From NCBI RefSeq assembly GCF_900149695.1, contig NZ_LT703007.1, positions 62,001 through 126,000 of the forward strand: DNA of 64,000 bases, in the 5' to 3' direction. Shown piece after piece: positions 18,478 through 27,099 of the stretch; positions within the stretch are counted from its first letter, which is position 1; the number at the start of each line of letters is the position of its first letter. A program made the translations under genes and the position numbers. A model generated the notes under the pieces. The model had not been told where the DNA came from, ran no database searches, and worked only from the letters and a program-made list of their open reading frames with translations. This DNA is from Anderseniella sp. Alg231-50. GTDB lineage: Bacteria; Pseudomonadota; Alphaproteobacteria; Rhizobiales; Aestuariivirgaceae.

Positions 18478-19569
18478 ATGGAACGCCGTAAATTCATCAA
18501 GGGAGCCGCACTTGCCGGCACGGCCGCAGCTGCCGCCACGCTTGCCACGCCGGCAATTGCGCAAGCCAAGAAAGAGCTGGTGATCGTTTCCACCTGGCCA
18601 CGGGACTTTCCGGGACTCGGCATCAGTGCCCAGCGCCTGGCAGCCCGCATTACCGAACTGAGTGAAGGGGCAATCACCACCACATACTTCGCCGCAGGTG
18701 AACGTGTGGGCGCATTCGACGTATTTGACGACGTGGCATCGGGCAATTCGCAAGCCTATATCGCGGCTGATTATTACTGGGTCGGCAAACACCCGGCATT
18801 TGCCTATTTCACGTCGGTGCCGTTCGGCATGACCTCACCGGAGTGGAATGCCTGGATCAAGTTCAAGGGCGGCCAAGCCCTGTGGGACGAACTGTCCGGC
18901 TCATTCGGCCTGAAGGCGTTGCCGTGCGGGGGAACCGGCACCCAGATGGGCGGCTGGTTCAACAAGGAAATCAACTCAGCCGACGATCTCAAGGGCCTGA
19001 AAATGCGTATCCCGGGTCTCGGCGGCACGGTGATGTCCAAGCTTGGAGTTTCCACTGTGTCCCTGCCCGGCGGCCAGATTTATGAAAACCTGGTGTCCGG
19101 AGCCATCGAAGCAACCGAATGGGTTGGCCCTTACAACGATTATTTCATGAAGTTCTACGAGGCGGCCAAGTTCTATTACACTGCCGGCATGCATGAACCC
19201 GGCGGTGGTCTGGCATTCGGCATGAACCAGAAGTTCTGGGAAAGCCTGTCGGATACAGAGAAAGCCATCATCACAGCGGCCTGCAACGAGGAACACGCAG
19301 CCCAGCATGAGGAAGCCTCGGCCAACAATGGCGAATATCTCGCCAAGCTGATCAATGATCACGGCGTAGAGCTTCGCTCGTTCAACGAGGATGTCTGGGA
19401 CACATTCGGCACTGCAGCCAAGGAAGTGTTTGAAGAAACCCGCAACCATTCAGCGCTTGCAGCCAAAATCAACGATGATTTCCAGGCCAAGTTGCGCGAA
19501 CTTGGCGGGTTCCGCAAAATTGCCGAAATCGAGTTCTCAAACCAGCGCAACCGGGTACTCGGCATATAA
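18478..19569 (+). CDS. TRAP transporter substrate-binding protein, Tat-exported
   Basis: A 363-residue periplasmic DctP-type binding protein that captures an organic acid or similar ligand. It has a twin-arginine signal (ERRKFIKG, then an Ala-rich segment ending TPAIAQA). The mature part has TRAP features such as LKGLKMRIPGLGGTVMSKLGVSTVSLPGGQIYENL and AIEATEWVGPYND. The GTEWVGPYND-like region and Tat signal point to the keto-acid/TakP-like subgroup (inference). The start at 18478 follows a GGGAGGA site. No TRAP membrane genes lie nearby. Confidence 0.88.
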   Translation: MERRKFIKGAALAGTAAAAATLATPAIAQAKKELVIVSTWPRDFPGLGISAQRLAARITELSEGAITTTYFAAGERVGAFDVFDDVASGNSQAYIAADYYWVGKHPAFAYFTSVPFGMTSPEWNAWIKFKGGQALWDELSGSFGLKALPCGGTGTQMGGWFNKEINSADDLKGLKMRIPGLGGTVMSKLGVSTVSLPGGQIYENLVSGAIEATEWVGPYNDYFMKFYEAAKFYYTAGMHEPGGGLAFGMNQKFWESLSDTEKAIITAACNEEHAAQHEEASANNGEYLAKLINDHGVELRSFNEDVWDTFGTAAKEVFEETRNHSALAAKINDDFQAKLRELGGFRKIAEIEFSNQRNRVLGI

Positions 19570-19591
19570 GGCCGACCAATCCACCTGGAAT

Positions 19592-19613
19592 GCGGGGAGT
19601 TGCGACTCCCCGC
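19592..19613 (+). terminator. Strong hairpin after the TRAP binding-protein gene
   Basis: GCGGGGAGT and ACTCCCCGC form a perfect 9-bp stem around loop TGCG, 22 nt after the stop. The sequence after it is not U-rich, so it may act with Rho or as mRNA end protection. Confidence 0.5.
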
Positions 19614-19697
19614 TATTCAGGGTCCGGAGCTCAGCGTTAGAACCAATTGGTCAAAATGACACCGTGACCGCTTCGAGCCCTTTGCCGGCGTGAAAAC

Positions 19698-20468
19698 CTA
19701 TCGGATAAATCGCTCTTCAAACAGGTTGAGCACGCCCGCAAGCCGTTCATCAAGACGATTGCGAACCTCTTGATCTATATCGGTTGGCACAGACTTATAA
19801 TACGCCTCTGCGATTGAACCCGTCATGCACGCAATTGTATCGCTGTCTCCGCCAATCGAGATCGCTGACCTGACAGCGTCCTCAAAATCGGTACTTTCCC
19901 GAAAGGCTACGAGCGCCTGCGGTACAGAACCCTGGCACGTCGTGTCAAAAAAATACTCATCTCGAATGTCGTCGAGCGAAAAATCCAGATCGTAACCGGA
20001 CAGGTCAATAACAGCGCTCAGTATCGCGTCCTTGCTATGCTCTTTGCGAGCAAGAAAGGTTGCAAGGGCGATGGCTTCCGCCCCTTTGATGCCTTCAGGA
20101 TGGTTATGTGTGACGGCAGCGCTTTCCGCGGCGTTTGCGAGAACCTCTTCAGCAGTATCAAAAGCATATGCTGCGGCAGTGACACGCATAGCAGAGCCGT
20201 TTCCGAAGCTGTTGTAAGCCTCGCGAGAGGTATCCAATGCCCATGCCTTGAACATGTTCCCATAACCGGCGCGGGGATACCACGCATAGAAGCGACGAAA
20301 ATTCTCGGCTATATCCCGCCCGTGCAAAAGAGCATCGGCCAAAGCCAGGGCCATTACAGTGTCATCGGTGAACACACATTGTTTTTGAAAAAGCGGGAAG
20401 TCCTTGGTTTTGATGTTGGCCTGCTCATAGACCGAGCCGATAACATCACCTGCAATTGCTCCAATCAT
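19698..20468 (-). CDS. ADP-ribosylglycohydrolase family protein
   Basis: A 256-residue enzyme of the DraG/ARH family, which removes ADP-ribose from proteins or other acceptors. The metal-binding motifs are visible: MIGAIAGDVIGS at the start, FTDDTVMALALADAL at residues 34-48 and the C-terminal GGDSDTIACMTGSIAEAYY. The start at 20468 fits the family N-terminus; an ATG 42 nt upstream would add MLMRRHFSEHRTIR. The gene is somewhat less GC-rich than its neighbours (31 of 60 bases in 19981-20040). No ADP-ribosyltransferase or DraT-like gene is adjacent. Confidence 0.85.
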   Translation of the reverse strand: MIGAIAGDVIGSVYEQANIKTKDFPLFQKQCVFTDDTVMALALADALLHGRDIAENFRRFYAWYPRAGYGNMFKAWALDTSREAYNSFGNGSAMRVTAAAYAFDTAEEVLANAAESAAVTHNHPEGIKGAEAIALATFLARKEHSKDAILSAVIDLSGYDLDFSLDDIRDEYFFDTTCQGSVPQALVAFRESTDFEDAVRSAISIGGDSDTIACMTGSIAEAYYKSVPTDIDQEVRNRLDERLAGVLNLFEERFIR

Positions 20469-20681
20469 CCTAATTGTCCTGTGTTCCGAAAAATGCCTGC
20501 GCATTAGCATTAGTTGAGCGTTTGCCCAATTACACTATAAGAATTTTTAAGATTAATAGGATTGAGCACTACCGAGTTCACCACTGAACTGACGGCAACA
20601 TTGTCCTGATTGCTGTCCTGCCCCGTATCGAAAGACATTTTCCGTTCAGCAGGCTATCTCGCCTGAACCGTCATCTTCCGG

Positions 20682-22253
20682 TTATGTATCTTGAACCTTG
20701 ATCCCGGATTGTTTGGCTATCAGGCCGCCGGCGCGCCAGCCGATCATCATGGCGGCTGCATTGGTGTTGGCAGATATGATCCGGGGCATCACTGATGCAT
20801 CCGCCACACGCAAACCGTCAACACCGTTTACCTTCAGGTCGGGTCCGACGACACTCATCGCCTCTTCGGCTCCGCCCATCCGGCAGGTTCCGACCGGATG
20901 GTACAGGGTATCGGCGCGCTTCCTGATCCAGTTGATGATTTCAGCATCGCCGGTGACTCCGTCCGTATGCAGCTCCTTGCGCCGGATCGATGCAAACGCC
21001 TCATGCCGAAACAGCTCCCTGACCCGCTTGAAACCTGCAACCATGCGGTCAACGTCGTCGGTGTGGGTCAGATATTGCGGGTTGATCAGCGGCGCCTGGA
21101 GCGGGTTTGCCGAGTGCAGGGAAACCCGGCCTCTGGAATTCGGTTTCAGCAGCGACAGATGGATCGACATGCCATGCCCGGCGTGCATCTTGCGGCCGTG
21201 ATTGTCGACAATGCCGGGTGCGAAATGCAATTGCAGATCCGGTGTCTCCAGGTCGTCCCGGCTCTTGATAAAGGCGCCTGCCTCGGCAATCGGTGATGTT
21301 AGTTTGCCCGTGCGATTTTTACGCCACTGTTTCACGGCATCCATGATTGCCCTGCCACCACCGGCGGACGCGCCGAGTGTCTGCGGACCCGGTTTGGTCT
21401 TGTAGGTCATGACGTAGTCGACGTGATCCTGAAGGTTGGCCCCTACTCCCGGCCTGTCGAGCAGCACCCGAATATCATGTGCCAGCAATTCGCGAGACGG
21501 GCCGATGCCGGACAACATCAGCAGTTGCGGGGTCTGAAAAACGCCCGCGCACAGGATCACCTCGTGGGTTGCGAGCGCTTCGCGCCATGCCCTGTCCTTG
21601 TAATAGCGCACGCCAACTGCATGGCCCTCAGAAATCAGAACAGCGCCGGCCCTCGCCTTGGTCAGTACAGTCAGGTTCTTGCGCTGACTGACGGGCCGCA
21701 GGAATGCATCGGCAGATGAGCACCTTTCTCCATCCCTGATCGTGGCGCGATACAGGCCGGACGCCTCTGCATCCAACTCGTCAAATCGTGGAGTCTGCGG
21801 CAGGCCGGACGCCGCGCAGGCCTCAAGAAACATGCCTGTCGCGGCAAACGGTTCCGCCTGATCACTTACGGTCAGGCCACCGGTTTCGAGTGCCGCAAAC
21901 GACGGCTCCACATCGCGCCAGCGCCACCCCGAGACATCCCAGTCGTCATAATCGCGCTCCCGCCCGCGGGAGTAGACCATGGCGTTGATGGCGGATGAAC
22001 CACCCAGCCCCTTGCCGCGAGGCTGGTAGCCCTTGCGTCCTTTCAGGCCTGGCTGCGGTTCTGTCTTGAAGGCCCAGTTGCTGATCGGCCATGGCAACAG
22101 GGCCGCGAACCCCGCGGGGGCACGCAGCAGTGCAGAGGTATTGGTGCCACCTGCTTCCAGCAACAATACCTGAATGTCGGGATTTTCACTTAAGCGTGAC
22201 GCCAACGCACAACCCGCTGACCCTGCCCCGATGATGATGTAATCTGCTTGCAT
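20682..22253 (-). CDS. GMC-family oxidoreductase (choline/alcohol dehydrogenase-like)
   Basis: A 523-residue FAD enzyme. The N-terminus has the Rossmann motif IIIGAGSAGCALASRLSE and a following LLLEAGG. The GMC signature GKGLGGSSAINAMVYSRG comes near residue 85, and the C-terminal HPVGTCRMGG carries the active-site His region. The overall likeness is to BetA-type alcohol/choline dehydrogenases; the substrate cannot be read from the sequence. No betaine-aldehyde dehydrogenase or BetI-type regulator lies next to it, so a role in glycine betaine synthesis is not supported. Confidence 0.9.
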   Translation of the reverse strand: MQADYIIIGAGSAGCALASRLSENPDIQVLLLEAGGTNTSALLRAPAGFAALLPWPISNWAFKTEPQPGLKGRKGYQPRGKGLGGSSAINAMVYSRGRERDYDDWDVSGWRWRDVEPSFAALETGGLTVSDQAEPFAATGMFLEACAASGLPQTPRFDELDAEASGLYRATIRDGERCSSADAFLRPVSQRKNLTVLTKARAGAVLISEGHAVGVRYYKDRAWREALATHEVILCAGVFQTPQLLMLSGIGPSRELLAHDIRVLLDRPGVGANLQDHVDYVMTYKTKPGPQTLGASAGGGRAIMDAVKQWRKNRTGKLTSPIAEAGAFIKSRDDLETPDLQLHFAPGIVDNHGRKMHAGHGMSIHLSLLKPNSRGRVSLHSANPLQAPLINPQYLTHTDDVDRMVAGFKRVRELFRHEAFASIRRKELHTDGVTGDAEIINWIRKRADTLYHPVGTCRMGGAEEAMSVVGPDLKVNGVDGLRVADASVMPRIISANTNAAAMMIGWRAGGLIAKQSGIKVQDT

Positions 22254-22405
22254 GGTTGTTGTATTGATACGTCACAGTTGTTGCCTGCACCAAGATCAGG
22301 TGATTCTCGGTTGAAACAACCAAAAATCATAAACCTGACCATTTTCAAAGTGATCGGGCACGTTCGAGGGTTCGCTTGAAACCTGGTTGCCATTAGGAGG
22401 ACATC

Positions 22406-22771
22406 ATGATTGACCGACGCAGTCTCATTACCTGGATCGCAGGCCTCGCTTTTGCAGGACCGGCCATGGCGCATCACGGATGGCGCTGGACTGCAGACGG
22501 AAACTTCGAACTCACAGGGATCATAAAGAGCGCCCGCCTGGGCAATCCGCATGGCGTGCTCGAAGTGGACGCGGACGGTGAAATCTGGACGGTTGAGGCG
22601 GGCCAGCCATGGCGCCACGAGCGCGCCGGACTGGATGAGAAGCTGCTCGCACCCGGCACCGAAATCAAGGTATCCGGCGGCCGGTCAGCAGATGCGGCCG
22701 AAAAGCGGGTCAAAGCGGAGCGCATTACCATAAAAGGCAAATTGTACGACCTGTACCCGAACCGGGACTAG
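22406..22771 (+). CDS. DUF6152-like exported protein
   Basis: A 121-residue protein with a signal peptide (residues 1-22, cut after PAMA), then HHGWRW and a small beta domain (FELTGIIKSARLGNPHGVLEVDADGEIWTVE). These are the features of DUF6152 proteins, whose function is unknown. It has an AGGAGG-like ribosome-binding site at about 22396. It is followed after 2 nt by a small membrane protein, and the two should be one operon. Confidence 0.75.
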   Translation: MIDRRSLITWIAGLAFAGPAMAHHGWRWTADGNFELTGIIKSARLGNPHGVLEVDADGEIWTVEAGQPWRHERAGLDEKLLAPGTEIKVSGGRSADAAEKRVKAERITIKGKLYDLYPNRD

Positions 22772-22773
22772 GC

Positions 22774-23208
22774 GTGGAATACCTGTTCACCGGTCTGGAA
22801 CAATCAGCGCTGGGCGATGCCATGCGCAGCTGGCGCTGGCTGTACCCGATCATCAACACCGCGCATATTGCAGGTATCGCATTGCTGTTCGGCGCAATCG
22901 TTTCACTCGACCTGCGCTATCTCGGGTTTTGGAAATCTGTCGGGGCGGACGGGCTGGCCCGCGTACTGGTGCCGGTGGCGGTGTCCGGTTTCGTGCTGGC
23001 GTTACTGGCCGGTGGCATGCTGTTCACAACCGATGCCAGCAAGTATGCCGCCATGCCGCTGTTTCAAATCAAGATGGCGCTTATCGGCCTTGGTGTTCTG
23101 AATGCTGCCTACCTTGCACGAAAAAGGGCGACCGCGTGGGTCGCCCTGATCTCTCTCGCCACGTGGACCGGCGCGCTTATCTGCGGACGGTTCATCGGCT
23201 ACCTTTGA
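22774..23208 (+). CDS. Small four-helix membrane protein (DUF6644-like)
   Basis: A 144-residue membrane protein starting with GTG 2 nt after the preceding stop. Four hydrophobic helices are predicted (about residues 20-45, 62-84, 92-110 and 118-140). The WRWLYPIINTAHIAGIALLFGAI and LDLRYLGF stretches are like the DUF6644/DUF2214-type proteins often found with DUF6152. The conserved His in helix 1 could bind haem, but I cannot confirm it. Confidence 0.65.
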   Translation: MEYLFTGLEQSALGDAMRSWRWLYPIINTAHIAGIALLFGAIVSLDLRYLGFWKSVGADGLARVLVPVAVSGFVLALLAGGMLFTTDASKYAAMPLFQIKMALIGLGVLNAAYLARKRATAWVALISLATWTGALICGRFIGYL

Positions 23209-23223
23209 TGTCAGACCACCAGA

Positions 23224-24705
23224 TCAGTCAGCCTTCTTCTTGGCGGCTTTCTTGGCCGGTGCCTTCTTGGCAGCGGTCTTTTTAGCAGCGGCTTTCTTGG
23301 CCGGCTTTGCATCTGCGCCATGATCGTGATCGGGATGATCGCAGTCTTCGCCATGCTCGTGGTCATGTTCCAGCATGTGCTGCAGTGACTCGCGGCTGAC
23401 CGAACGCTCGCTGACTGTTGCAGCTTCGGCTATGTGATCGACAACCTTCTGCTCAAACAGCGGTCCGCGGATTTCGACCAGCGCATTCGGATTGTTGCGA
23501 TAGAACTCGAACACTTCCTTTTCCTGGCCGGGGAACTGGCGTGCCCGATCCATCAGGCCGCGCTGCAGTTCCTCATCGCCAACGGTGACACCGGCGTTCT
23601 CGCCGATGGTGCCAATGACCAGGCCGAGACGCACACGGCGTTCCGCAATGGCCTTGTATTCAGCGCGAACCTCTTCTTCAGTAGTGTCCTCGTCGGCAAA
23701 GGTCTTGCCCTCACCTTCCATCTCGCGTTCAAGAGCCGCCCAAATCTGTTCAAATTCCTGGTCCACCAGCTTTTGCGGCAGGTCGAACTTGTACTCGGCA
23801 TCCAGCGCATCAAGCATATCGCGCTTGAGCTTGGCGCCGGACATGTTGCCGAATTCGTCAGCGATGCGTTCCTTGACCATTTCCTTGAGCTTGTCGACGC
23901 TTTCCATGCCGAGCTTTTCGGCAAAGGCTTCATCGATATTGGCCGCTTTCGGTTGCTCGATCTTGGAGACTTTCACGTCGAACTCGGCAGGCTTGCCGGC
24001 CAGGTGTTCAACACCATATTCGGCCGGGAATGCAACCTTGACGGTTTTCTCATCGCCGGGCTTGGCGCCGACCAGCTGTTCTTCAAAGCCTGGAATAAAC
24101 GAGCCTGACCCCAGTTCCAGAGGCACGTCATCCGCGGTGCCGCCTTCGAACACTTCGCCGTCTACCTTGCCTACAAAGCTGATGGTGACGCGGTCGCCGT
24201 CTTCGGCTGCGCCCTTGGCGCGGTCTTCATAGTCCTTGTACTGGCCGGCAATATTTTCCAGCGCTTCGTCGAGATGCGCGTCGGTCACCTCAACCACCAG
24301 TTTTTCGACCTTGAGGCTCTTGAAGTCCTTGATTTCAATATCAGGCACTACTTCGAAGTTCATGGTGAAGGACAGGTCCGCGTCACCGCTCATGACGGCC
24401 TGCACGTCCTTTTCGTCTTCCGGCAACACGATCTCCGGCTGGTAGGCAGCCTTGAGGCTCTTTTCGTTCAGGGCCTCGGTGCTCGATGTCTCGATGGACT
24501 TCTGAACGACTTCCGCCATCGCGGACTGGCCGTACAGCTTTTTCAGGTGGCCAATCGGCACCTTGCCCGGGCGAAATCCCTTGATTTGGGCCGTGGCTTT
24601 CAATTCTTCCAGCCGCTCGTCTACACGAGCCTGAAGGTCTCCCGCCGGAATGACGACTTTAAGCTCGCGCTTGAGGCCTTCATTGAGTGTTTCGGTCACC
24701 TGCAT
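23224..24705 (-). CDS. tig: Trigger factor (peptidyl-prolyl isomerase chaperone)
   Basis: A 493-residue ribosome-bound chaperone. The ribosome-docking signature GFRPGKVP is near residue 40, the FKBP-type isomerase domain spans about 160-245 (GDRVTISFVGKVDGEVFEGG), and the helical chaperone arms follow. The tail is unusual: about residues 440-460 are His/Asp-rich (EHDHEHGEDCDHPDHDHG) and the last 30 are Lys/Ala-rich ([17 protein letters not shown]). The start at 24705 gives the canonical MQVTETLNEG; the open frame upstream is not conserved-looking. Confidence 0.97.
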   Translation of the reverse strand: MQVTETLNEGLKRELKVVIPAGDLQARVDERLEELKATAQIKGFRPGKVPIGHLKKLYGQSAMAEVVQKSIETSSTEALNEKSLKAAYQPEIVLPEDEKDVQAVMSGDADLSFTMNFEVVPDIEIKDFKSLKVEKLVVEVTDAHLDEALENIAGQYKDYEDRAKGAAEDGDRVTISFVGKVDGEVFEGGTADDVPLELGSGSFIPGFEEQLVGAKPGDEKTVKVAFPAEYGVEHLAGKPAEFDVKVSKIEQPKAANIDEAFAEKLGMESVDKLKEMVKERIADEFGNMSGAKLKRDMLDALDAEYKFDLPQKLVDQEFEQIWAALEREMEGEGKTFADEDTTEEEVRAEYKAIAERRVRLGLVIGTIGENAGVTVGDEELQRGLMDRARQFPGQEKEVFEFYRNNPNALVEIRGPLFEQKVVDHIAEAATVSERSVSRESLQHMLEHDHEHGEDCDHPDHDHGADAKPAKKAAAKKTAAKKAPAKKAAKKKAD

Positions 24706-24810
24706 GTTATCTACTATCCTTATGAGCCTTGTCATCAAAGGCCGACGCCGGTTCCACCCGGACAATACGAACCTTCAGTTAAATTCAACAGTCCCTGATC
24801 GTTTAGTCTC

Positions 24811-24895
24811 TGGTGCGGGCGGAGGGACTTGAACCCCCACAGCTTTCACCGCTAGAACCTAAATCTAGTGCGTCTACCAATTCCGCCACGCCCGC
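24811..24895 (-). tRNA. tRNA-Leu (TAG)
   Basis: An 85-nt class II tRNA on the minus strand. The acceptor GCGGGCG pairs with CGCCCGC, the discriminator is A, and CCA is encoded at 24811-24813. The anticodon stem CTAGA/TCTAG holds loop TTTAGGT with anticodon TAG. The long variable arm (GCGGTGAAAGCTGT region) is as expected for tRNA-Leu. Confidence 0.97.
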
Positions 24896-25018
24896 TTGAA
24901 AAGACCAGCGGCGCGCCTTTACCAAGCGCGCCGTACGTCAGCAATCGCGCCGGTGTATAGCAAAGCATGTGCGGGGATGCCAGAGGTTTAGGCATCTGAA
25001 ATTCAACACTCTGTCAGC

Positions 25019-25537
25019 TCACTGCAGCGCCAACATAATCTCTTCGGCAGTTGCGTGAGTTTTGGCAGCGCCGCGCTCGTGGACAAATCGCCAGGTTTCA
25101 CGGCCGTCCGGGCCGAAAACAACCATGGTCGGAATGCGGTCGATGGTGCCAAACGCAGCAGAGATAGCCGCGCTGCCGTCAATCAGCGCAAAGTCGGGCC
25201 TGGTGCGGGCAATAAACCTTGCCATGCGGGCGGGGTCTTTCTTGCCACCCCAGGCTTCGAACAGGTTTACACCGATGAAGGTGACCTCCCTGTCGCCAAT
25301 GGATTCCTGGACTTTAGCCATTTCGTCAAATTCATTGGTGCACGGCGGACACCATGAGGCGAAGAACGCGACCACTACCGGCTTGTCCGTGACGCTTGCA
25401 GGTTCAAACGGTTTTGCAGACACCTCCAGCGTGCGGGCGTCTTTCAGGCTTTGCAGGGCGCGCAAACTGTCTGCCGCCAGCGCGACCGGGGCCAGCACGA
25501 ACATGAACAGCGATATGATAAAGGCGCGTGTTTTCAT
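25019..25537 (-). CDS. TlpA-like thioredoxin-fold protein, exported
   Basis: A 172-residue protein with a signal peptide (MKTRAFIISLFMFVLAPVALA) and one thioredoxin-like domain with active site WCPPC (in FFASWCPPCTNEF). The cis-Pro lies in RIPTMVVFGPDG. It probably acts as a periplasmic thiol-disulfide reductase, for instance in cytochrome c maturation (family knowledge). The ATG at 25537 starts the signal peptide. It is 60 nt downstream of the NAD(P)HX repair gene on the same strand. Confidence 0.87.
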   Translation of the reverse strand: MKTRAFIISLFMFVLAPVALAADSLRALQSLKDARTLEVSAKPFEPASVTDKPVVVAFFASWCPPCTNEFDEMAKVQESIGDREVTFIGVNLFEAWGGKKDPARMARFIARTRPDFALIDGSAAISAAFGTIDRIPTMVVFGPDGRETWRFVHERGAAKTHATAEEIMLALQ

Positions 25538-25597
25538 CGGGCTAGACACTAACACAGCAAAACCGGCATACGCGCTCACAAAGTTGCGAAACCAAGA

Positions 25598-27079
25598 TTA
25601 CAAATCGTTCAGATTGGTCAGGGACGCGGGAATGCCATCGGGCAAATCCTCCGCTATCAATCCGGGGCCGAACCGGCCGGCCGCATCGCCGTGCAACCAG
25701 ACGGCGCAGCACGCTGCTTCAAAAGCCGGCAAGCCTTGCGCCAGCAAGCCGAGACACAAGCCCGCCAGCACATCACCGGATCCGGCGGTGGCAAGCCAGG
25801 CTGGCGCGCTGGCGTTGATGGCGCTGCGTCCATCACGATCGGCAATCACTGTATCGGCCCCTTTCAGCACGATCACTGCGCCACTTGCTTTTGCAGCTTC
25901 CACGGCACGTTCGCATTTTGATTCATGCGGCCCACGCAGGTCTCTGAAAAGCTTGGCAAACTCGCCCTCATGCGGGGTCAGGATAACCGGCCTGTCCGGC
26001 AGTGCGCCGATCGCCTCGAACAACAGTTCAGACTGGCCCTCGAAACTGGTCAGGGCATCCGCGTCGAGCACCGCAGCGCAACCGGAGGCGAGAACTCCCA
26101 GCACTTTTTCAATCGTGTCATGTCCCACGCCGCAGGCCGGGCCAATGCCGCAGGCAGTAATGCGCTTGTCGCCAAGCAACCCCGCAAGCTCGCCGGCATT
26201 ATCAGCCTTGCGCAGCATGATTGCCGTCAGATGGCTGGCAAGGACCGGTAGTGCCGGCTCGCCTGCGGCCATCGTCACAAGCCCTGCCCCGACCCTCAGC
26301 GCGGACATGGCGGCAAGCCTGGCAGCCCCGGTGTTGCAGGCATCGCCGGACACCATCACAGCGGACCCACGGGAATATTTGTGTGCTGCTGCGCCTGGTA
26401 CCGGCAGGAACCCGGCGAATTCATCCGGCCCGTTCAGGCAACACCTGGGATCAATTGTGCCCAGCACGTCATCGGAAATGCCGATGTCCACTACATGAAG
26501 CGCGCCGCGCCGGCTCCGTCCCGGCTCCAGATAGTGCCCCGGTTTTGCGCGAAAGAACGTGATCGTATGATCGGCATCGACGGCAATGCCACGGATCCTG
26601 CCCGATGCACCGTCGACACCGCTGGGCATATCCACCGCCACCCGCATTGCATCGGCTTCGTTCACAGACGTGACAAGATCGGCCAGTTCACCATCAACAT
26701 CACGCGACAGCCCTGCCCCGAACAGCGCGTCCACGATGAGCACGGCGCCGTCGAGCTTGTCGGCCTGTGCGGGCAGCACCTCACCATTCCAGGCCTTTGC
26801 AGCCCTGCCGGCATCGCCCTTGAGCATGGCAGCGTCACCTGCAAGCAGGAGCTTGACCGGCCAGCCTGCCTCGACCAGCAGGCGGGCTATCACAAACCCG
26901 TCCCCGCCATTATTGCCCGGCCCGCACACGACACAGACCGGGCACGGCTCACTCAAAGTCCGGATGTATTCGGCACAGGCAAGCCCGGCTGCTTCCATCA
27001 GGTCGATACCGGGCACCCCCGCCTTTATGGTGGCGCGGTCGGCCTCATACATCTCATCAGGTGTCAGCAGTTTGCTCAT
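25598..27079 (-). CDS. nnr: Bifunctional NAD(P)H-hydrate repair enzyme (epimerase + dehydratase)
   Basis: A 493-residue fusion that repairs hydrated NADH/NADPH: it equilibrates the R and S forms and then dehydrates the S form with ADP or ATP. The N-terminal YjeF epimerase domain has VVCGPGNNGGDGFVIARLL at about residue 50. The C-terminal ribokinase-like dehydratase domain starts near residue 225 and shows ILTPHEGEFAKLF, IVLKGADTVIA and the catalytic AGSGDVLAG. It follows the sodium-channel gene by 20 nt. Confidence 0.95.
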   Translation of the reverse strand: MSKLLTPDEMYEADRATIKAGVPGIDLMEAAGLACAEYIRTLSEPCPVCVVCGPGNNGGDGFVIARLLVEAGWPVKLLLAGDAAMLKGDAGRAAKAWNGEVLPAQADKLDGAVLIVDALFGAGLSRDVDGELADLVTSVNEADAMRVAVDMPSGVDGASGRIRGIAVDADHTITFFRAKPGHYLEPGRSRRGALHVVDIGISDDVLGTIDPRCCLNGPDEFAGFLPVPGAAAHKYSRGSAVMVSGDACNTGAARLAAMSALRVGAGLVTMAAGEPALPVLASHLTAIMLRKADNAGELAGLLGDKRITACGIGPACGVGHDTIEKVLGVLASGCAAVLDADALTSFEGQSELLFEAIGALPDRPVILTPHEGEFAKLFRDLRGPHESKCERAVEAAKASGAVIVLKGADTVIADRDGRSAINASAPAWLATAGSGDVLAGLCLGLLAQGLPAFEAACCAVWLHGDAAGRFGPGLIAEDLPDGIPASLTNLNDL

Positions 27080-27099
27080 GGGACGCGAGCTTAGCTTAA

